Below, piece by piece: positions 58,253 through 64,000 of a stretch of 64,000 nucleotides of DNA. Location of the stretch: positions 186,001-250,000 of the forward strand of contig JBBHKE010001538.1 in assembly GCA_037447655.1 (NCBI GenBank), given 5' to 3'. This DNA is from Zygnema cylindricum. Its lineage: Eukaryota; Streptophyta; Zygnematophyceae; Zygnematales; Zygnemataceae. The notes under the pieces are model-generated. The model made no database searches. It saw only the letters and a program-made list of their open reading frames with translations, and was not told where the DNA came from. How positions within the stretch are numbered: the stretch's first letter is position 1; every line of letters starts with the position of its first letter. A program made the translations under genes and the position numbers.

Positions 58253-58739
58253 TTCTTTAAGTGGAGACGAAGTAAAAATTCAGACTTGGAGCGATGCTAG
58301 CTACGGAGATATACTAAGCCGCCGTTCCATCATCCGATTTATTTTGAAGATTCGAATTGGAACATGCTGCTGGAGCAGCAAGCTTCAAAAGTTAACAGCT
58401 TAGTCTACAATGGAGGCTAAATATATGGCAACAAGCTCATCTGTCAGGGAGTTATTGTGAGTAAAGTCTCTCTTTTAAGAACTTCATTTTATGGAATCCG
58501 AACCTCAAATAGTGTGGTGTGATAACCAAGCAGCAATTGCGATTGCATCTAACCCAAGTCATCACTTCAAAAGCAAACACATTGATATCAAGTTGCATTT
58601 TGTGAGAGAGAAAATGAAAAACATTATTTTAAAACTCATGTATTTGCCGGATGAGATGATGGTAGCTGATATGATGACTAAGGCTTTACCGGTACCTAAA
58701 TTGAAGTTTTGCAGAGAGGAATGTGGACTTAATGGTTGA
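58253..58739 (+). pseudogene. Copia element 1 RNase H relic, C-terminal part
   Basis: The frame resumes after element 2 with GDEVKIQTWSDASYGD and continues through SSKLQKL, WCDNQAAIAIASNPSHHFKS and MVADMMTKALPVPKLKFC, ending in TGA at 58737. Internal stops (TAG, TGA) are present. Confidence 0.88.
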
Positions 58740-58762
58740 GAGAGTCTAAAGGTTTAGGGGAG

Positions 58763-59547
58763 TGTTGTTTTTGAAACCTTTAGTCCTTTCTGTATCTTGC
58801 GTGTGAGAAAGAGATTTCGGACTTAGTCGTGTGAGAAAGAGATTTTGGACTTAGTCGTTTTTGTGTGCAGGTTGATTTGTCGTAGAAAGGTTTTAGTGTG
58901 GTATGTAATGCAAAGGGAGTACACGGGTTGAGTACACTCTTGGCACACGTGTCGATCCGTGGGGAAGTCAACAATGTGTGTTCCGAACGATAAAAAGCAC
59001 AGTTTTGTTTGGGGACCGAGTTTACACGTGGAGGTTCATCTTCGGTGATGAAAGAATGCGCGGACGGCGGATAGAGTCCGCTGTCATTTTTGGAAGAGGA
59101 ATTTTGACTGCGTCGTCATTTCAGCGGGCGAACTTTGACCGCGTACTATTTCATTTTAGCGACTGTTAGTTTTAGGTTGTTGTAAATATTTGTGTACGGT
59201 TGACGGCGGGGTTTTGTTTTGAAAAAATATAGTGTACCGGTCGACCAACGTTGTAGACTAGCTGCAGGTTTACTTGTATATATAGGACTTATAATTTTTT
59301 GGAGTTAGGAATTCCTTGTATGCAAAAACTGCGTAGCAGTTTTTTGGGTGTCTTTGAATTACAAGATCATTGTGATCTTCGGGCAGAACCTTGTGAAATT
59401 GTGCATGTGGTTTTTTTGTTATATATTTTACCTTGTGGCAAATTTGCAGACCTAAGGTGTGTGTGGTTTGTTTCGGGCTTCATTCTGAAGTTGGTGTTTT
59501 GTGGGTTTTCTATGAGAGTTTCCTCTTTGTGTATTGATTATTATGGT
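58763..59547 (+). repeat. 3' LTR of Copia element 1
   Basis: It matches 48355-49139 closely, with a duplicated GGACTTAGTCGT segment near 58819-58860. It lacks the last 55 bp expected from the 5' copy and ends at ATGG(T) before TTTGC. Confidence 0.85.
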
Positions 59548-60205
59548 TTTGCGCGTTTTGACCCACTTTCGCGTCACTTAAGCTCATTATGGCAGCGTGC
59601 TGATGTAACCGACACTTTGGAATGAAACTTCCGATTTCAACGAAGTTTCTCCGTAGTACTTTTGGAAGTGCTTTTATGTCTAAAAACAAACTCGTAATTT
59701 TAAAATGTGGTTGTTGTAGACATGGGTTTATTTTGTGACAATTAAATACAACTACGAATTTTACACAAATTGGTGACGTCTACAAAACAACGATGGTTAT
59801 AGATGTCGAGTTTTTTGTGAACATTGTAAGATTTTGTTACATTGCAAAGTCACGATCACTTGTGATGTCACTAGATGGCTTCCCAATTTCTTTTTATAAT
59901 CTTTCATCACTCGTTTTACCACAAACTACAACTAAAGATATTTAAAAAAAAAAAAACTTTGTCAATTCGTATGATCATTGTTGTCTCATTCAAAGAAGAG
60001 AGAGATAGAGAGAGGAGCAGTCGAGTATAAAGGAGGTGGGAAGACGAAGACGACATAAATGTTTGCAAAGGACCCATGAATGATGGTGCAAATCCGAGAC
60101 CCCGACGGATTTGTTTCAGTAAACTTCGTAGCTTGACAAGCAGGGAAAAAAATAGCGTGTACTCTTCTCGTACAAAAAATTTCAAAGACATTCGACACGT
60201 GCGAC

Positions 60206-61899
60206 ATCATTTACATACTCCTTGATGAGCTATTGATTTAAATAAAGCATCACGATAGTCAATTTTCATATAATTTTGAAGATAATGTAATTCTACGGGC
60301 TCCATTGCCACACAAAATTGGCAAGTCCAAATAAGCTAATCTAGATAGTGTTGACTCCAAGTTTATATATACCCAAATGATTGACCCTTTGACAATAAGA
60401 ACCCCATTAAAGCTTCATCCCTGCGAAATAAGACTTTTGTGTGCTCAGTTATACCATAGAATGCAAAGATAAAATATGAGTTTTGGATAACATTCCCCAC
60501 TTTGACTTTCCCATATAAATGCAGCCATCATGGCAGCCAAATACTCTTACCAACTACACCCGTGTGTAGCTTGGACTCCCTTCAGTCGGCAACAAAAAAA
60601 ATCACTGAAAATGGTCCAGTAAATTGATAGTTATGGCTGGCCAAAGTTTGCCTTTTATAGAAGTTGCTCTCTAGAAGAGGCGACTACCTACCCAAAATAT
60701 TCTAAGTCCTAAACCCCTCTCTAAACCCCCTAGTACAGAGGTACGGACCTATCACAGGACTATAGCGTACACTAAAGTACAAGTGCCGTAGTACTTTCTA
60801 TACAGATATGGTACGACATCGCCATAATAGTGAAATTTGTCACATCCGAATTTTGTTATCTTGCACTCCGGAGATTTTGCAAACCCGTACGATGTCGCCA
60901 CGTGTCATTTGGAGTGGCGGCGTCCGGAAAACGCCAAAACGCCCTATTCGCAATCTCGGCTCCTACTACGACTGTTCGATGAATGCCGACATGTAATCTT
61001 AGCCGTCAAAATTAATGTTGTTTTTTTAATTCCGTGCGGTCCGGAATTCGTGCGTACTAATTCATTTCTATTTACGTTCCGTCCCGTGAAATGTTAAATG
61101 AAAAGTAACGCAATGTTTACATTCAAATAAGTATCGTACGTCATATAATAATTTTCCGGAAGATAAGTACCAGGATAAAGTCCTGGTTCAGGTAGCCACT
61201 TTTGGTACAAATTAAGTTTAGCCTACTCTATCTTCTAAGACAGCATAGGCAGCCATGGCTCTGATTCCCTCTCCATCCTTTAGTGAATGGTACCAGTGTG
61301 GGGACTTGGAGAGTTGAGTGAGAAGCAGGCTGCCTTTGCTGTTTTCTTTTCATTTATTTTCCTATTCCAAACCTAGAAAATACATAATTTCAACAGTTGC
61401 CATGACCTGGTAGTGGCTTGAAAAGATAATAACGCCAAATTTTAAAACATTCAAAGTTTCAAGGTGACGCAAAACATATTTTTGCTTCAACTCCCTTTTC
61501 GTACGGAGTAATATTTTCTCGTTGCAAATCCCATTTTCTGTGAAAAAGGAAAAAAAACTTACTGTAACACACAAGCACACCGCCTAAGGTTTTGGATTGC
61601 GCAACTTGGACAATTCATAAGTTACGTTTTCGATAAAATCGGCCTGCTCAAGAAAAGCCGACATCGACCAAGCCTTTTAGTATTGAGTGTCACCAAGTTT
61701 GAGAAAACTATAACCTACGTTATCTTCACAATAGATTATTAAGTTCAAGCATATTTTCTTGCGACAGAGCGTGTTCGCTATCAAAGCTTATTTTATTTCG
61801 ATACAACCGCAATGTGTTAGTTCAACAAAGACTATTTGCTAGTGGTGTATACTTACTATGAATATGATTCTCATAACCAATTATACTGGTTATCACAAA
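60206..61899. other. Intergenic sequence
   Basis: AT-rich with some GTACG-rich patches (60730-60900). I see no convincing gene or element boundary. Confidence 0.4.
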
Positions 61900-62570
61900 G
61901 CAAGGGGTTTGATATATCGCTATTGGACGAATTAAATTGTTATTGGCATTGTATGAGTGATATATTGCTCCGTTGTTCACACGGTGGGGAGCATAAAACA
62001 ACACATAATATGGTCTGGATGCAATCTTCAATGGGCAGTGAAGCGAGATATACACTAAAATCTGAGGTGTTATATGCCCATTCGCCACGTTCTCAATCTA
62101 GGGTGTACGCGACCCTCGGGTGGATCTTGGGTTTTTTGTAAGATGTTGAGATAACACTGGGGAGTGTATTCTTCATTGACCCTATGGGATCCCATGTTTC
62201 CACCCATGTGTTGTTACATACAGGTGTAACGGCTCGAGATGAAAAAGGCTTTAAAAATCGCGATTACGCTCACTGTGACCCAACAAACAACTTCATACCA
62301 TTTGTTGTGGAGATATTTGAGACCTTTGACTCTCCCTTCCACAACCTCATACGCGACTGCGTTCTGCGGTATTTTGAAGGTCGCGGACCTTATAAATCTT
62401 CTCTAACTCTCATATCAACGTTTTAGGGCCAATGTTCCCCTGTCACCCTTTAATGTTTTCAAGCATCCGCCCTTGTCGACAAAACATGGATGTGAATGAT
62501 GATCGTGGGCTGAGAGATTTACTTCCGCACCACGCAGTGCACATTGATGATATTTGTCGTTTCTACTTTC
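61900..62570 (+). pseudogene. Non-LTR retrotransposon C-terminal relic
   Basis: Across shifted frames the plus strand reads CSHGGEHKTTHN, SEARYTLKSEVLYAHSPRSQ, GVTARDEKGFKNRDYAHCDP, FIPFVVEIFETFDSPF and DDRGLRDLLPHHAVHIDD. This order (HN, SEA..E...PGSQ, ARD.....K...Y, F.P...E.FG) is the C-terminal half of LINE-type polyproteins of streptophytes. At least two frameshifts and a stop near 62132 make it non-functional. It is the same family as the fragment at 45.6 kb on the other strand. Confidence 0.65.
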
Positions 62571-62639
62571 AGTGTGGACTAATTCTACGTTTTGGGTCGA
62601 TGGCCCATTTTGTCGTTTATAGTACATGTACATTGTAGT

Positions 62640-64000
62640 TATTAGTGCTCTTATAGTTTGGTTTTGGTATTTGCATTTTTTTTATTTTTTTTTTGCTTTC
62701 AATCTCCTACTCTTAGTGTTTCTAATCTTTTGTAGTTTTTGTTTGTACATTTGAATTTTCTAATTCAAGCCATTACTGGTTGTAAACTATTTCCCACTTC
62801 AATCAAGTTGTGTACATAGATGGTTTAACCGTCACGGTTTTGACGATAAAATCTTCCTATGATAATGTAAATGTATAGTATGACCATACCTTAGTATTAT
62901 ATTCTATACAACATTATACGTAAACAATATACAAAGTGTCATATCACGTATGACACCGCATTACGTACTTTGTTGAACAAAAGTACGAAACTCCACTCCG
63001 GACTACGCATCGCTTGTTTACTAAAAACATCGTATCGCATAAGACCAAAATAACACTACCAACAATAAAAAGTTCTTCACCACATTTGTAATTTTTAAAA
63101 GGCATATCAACAAACTGCAAGCATTTTTATATCAACAAATTACAAGCATTAAAGAGAGCAATTTTTTCTACGTTATAACCTTTGGAAATATTAAGCTCCA
63201 AACTTAAAAAAAAAATCTACATGATAAGCAACTAAGAGTGTAAAATACATCAAGTTAGTTTTTTCTTCACATGGATTTTCAAAGGACATCAAGTGTCATA
63301 GATGGAGAGGAGGATGACATTCAATAAATTATTTAAGGGCCAAGTCAACTATGGCTATATTTTTTTATCGTCACATGAAGTCGATATATTTTTATAATGA
63401 TGTTGCAATTCTTTACTATTGCATTAATTGGAAATATCGATTAACATTATTATTTATCAGTAAGATGCCACCATCACACAACACTATGATCTTTTGTTAG
63501 GCTATGGGTGTGTAGTCCGTATCGTAGTTTATTGTCTATGCATTGGTTCCGTTGTTATGTCCTCGCGTTGAGTTCAAGTTTAAGGTTAGTTTGAATTCAC
63601 AATGTGTACCGTGCAGTTTTTAGCTGGCATCCCCACCATAATCTTATTTTTATGGAAAAACGATATCGACACCTTTAAAGAGTTAAACGAGGATATGTCC
63701 GAAGTATGTCTGTTTGGCCATGATCACCCTCATCTCATGTTTCGGAAAAAAACGAGACCGATATCTTCTCATCAAAAAATGAATACTAACAATATGCCTC
63801 GCGAATCTATATGGGCCACGCACGGCTTAATCTTGCTAATCATACATAAACAAGATTAATATGTTTTTGTATAGTGATTAGGGAGGATATGGCTAATGTG
63901 AACGCGTCATTCCACGACTACCCTAATTTCACTTTTTCAAAAGACGTCTACATTTCGGAAACTAACTTGAAAGGATTTGTTTCTTTTTTGTATTTGGGCC
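62640..64000. other. Intergenic AT-rich sequence to the window end
   Basis: An 85-codon plus-strand frame (63602-63859) has no recognisable domain. No element boundary was found. It may contain further LINE remains. Confidence 0.35.

Larger units (their letters stand above)
48355..59547 (+). mobile_element. Decayed Copia element 1, interrupted by Copia element 2
   Basis: LTRs at 48355 (5') and 58763 (3') both start TGTTGT and are homologous for about 785 bp. TTTGC flanks the whole (48350-48354, 59548-59552). The coding region runs 49137-52110 and resumes at 58253-58740 after the nested element. A polypurine tract (AAAGGTTTAGGGGAG) precedes the 3' LTR. Confidence 0.85.
48234..60205. mobile_element. 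Harbinger-like element, copy H4, split by Copia elements
   Basis: The left end GGGCATGTTCCCATGTG is followed by about 100 bp matching H1/H2 (CGATAAAATCTTC...CCGTAC), then the Copia insertion. H1/H2-like sequence resumes at 59553 (GCGTTTTGACCCACTTTCGC). It continues to about 60205, partly in inverted arrangement (CCCATGAATGATGG versus CATTCATGGG at 17.95 kb). I could not find its right terminal repeat, so that end is approximate. Confidence 0.5.

Noticed and set aside
63602-63859. 85-codon plus-strand frame near the right edge
   Set aside because: No recognisable domain, no supporting splice context, and surrounding DNA is AT-rich and decayed.

Overview
The window looks like nuclear DNA of a streptophyte: a charophyte alga or an early-diverging plant with a large, transposon-rich genome. 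Three things point there: plant-type sequences of the two host genes, many GT-AG introns of 0.25-5.6 kb, and long simple repeats. The species cannot be named from the sequence; Chara is only a guess.

Two host genes are present, both on the minus strand. Positions 12764-6379 hold a four-exon gene for the catalytic subunit of type 1 Ser/Thr protein phosphatase (PP1). Positions 41477-21575 hold a complete 19-exon gene for a kelch-repeat protein with a C-terminal DUF4110 domain (KLHDC4 / yeast Kel3 family, 724 codons by my assembly). All exon joins were read by hand and keep frame across GT-AG introns.

Almost everything else is mobile or repetitive. The left edge (1-1847, minus) carries an open non-LTR reverse transcriptase ORF that runs out of the window; a nine-copy 68-bp tandem array lies upstream of it. 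From 14.7 to 19.8 kb there is a close-packed series of non-autonomous DNA transposons whose ends are fixed by terminal inverted repeats and target-site duplications (TSDs): three families with 8-bp TSDs, one with TA, one with TGA/TAA. A second nest of the same families lies at 42.4-45.2 kb. A full-length, young Copia element (27349-32405) sits antisense in intron 10 of the kelch gene. A decayed Copia element (48355-59547) contains a second decayed Copia element (52111-58247) and itself sits in a Harbinger-like element. Relics of a non-LTR retrotransposon C-terminus lie at 45.6-45.8 kb (minus) and 61.9-62.6 kb (plus).

The most notable observation is a shared architecture of all three Copia elements. 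The gag start codon lies inside the 5' LTR, and the LTR is followed at once by GGNTATGGGCC or a decayed form of it. In the intact element this is the exact complement of the initiator tRNA-Met anticodon loop, which implies half-tRNA priming (as in Drosophila copia, Ty5 and Volvox Osser) with the primer site translated as part of Gag. The second is reciprocal nesting of two hAT-like families: A inside B at 18.7-19.7 kb, and B inside A at 42.4-44.6 kb, with TSDs at each level.
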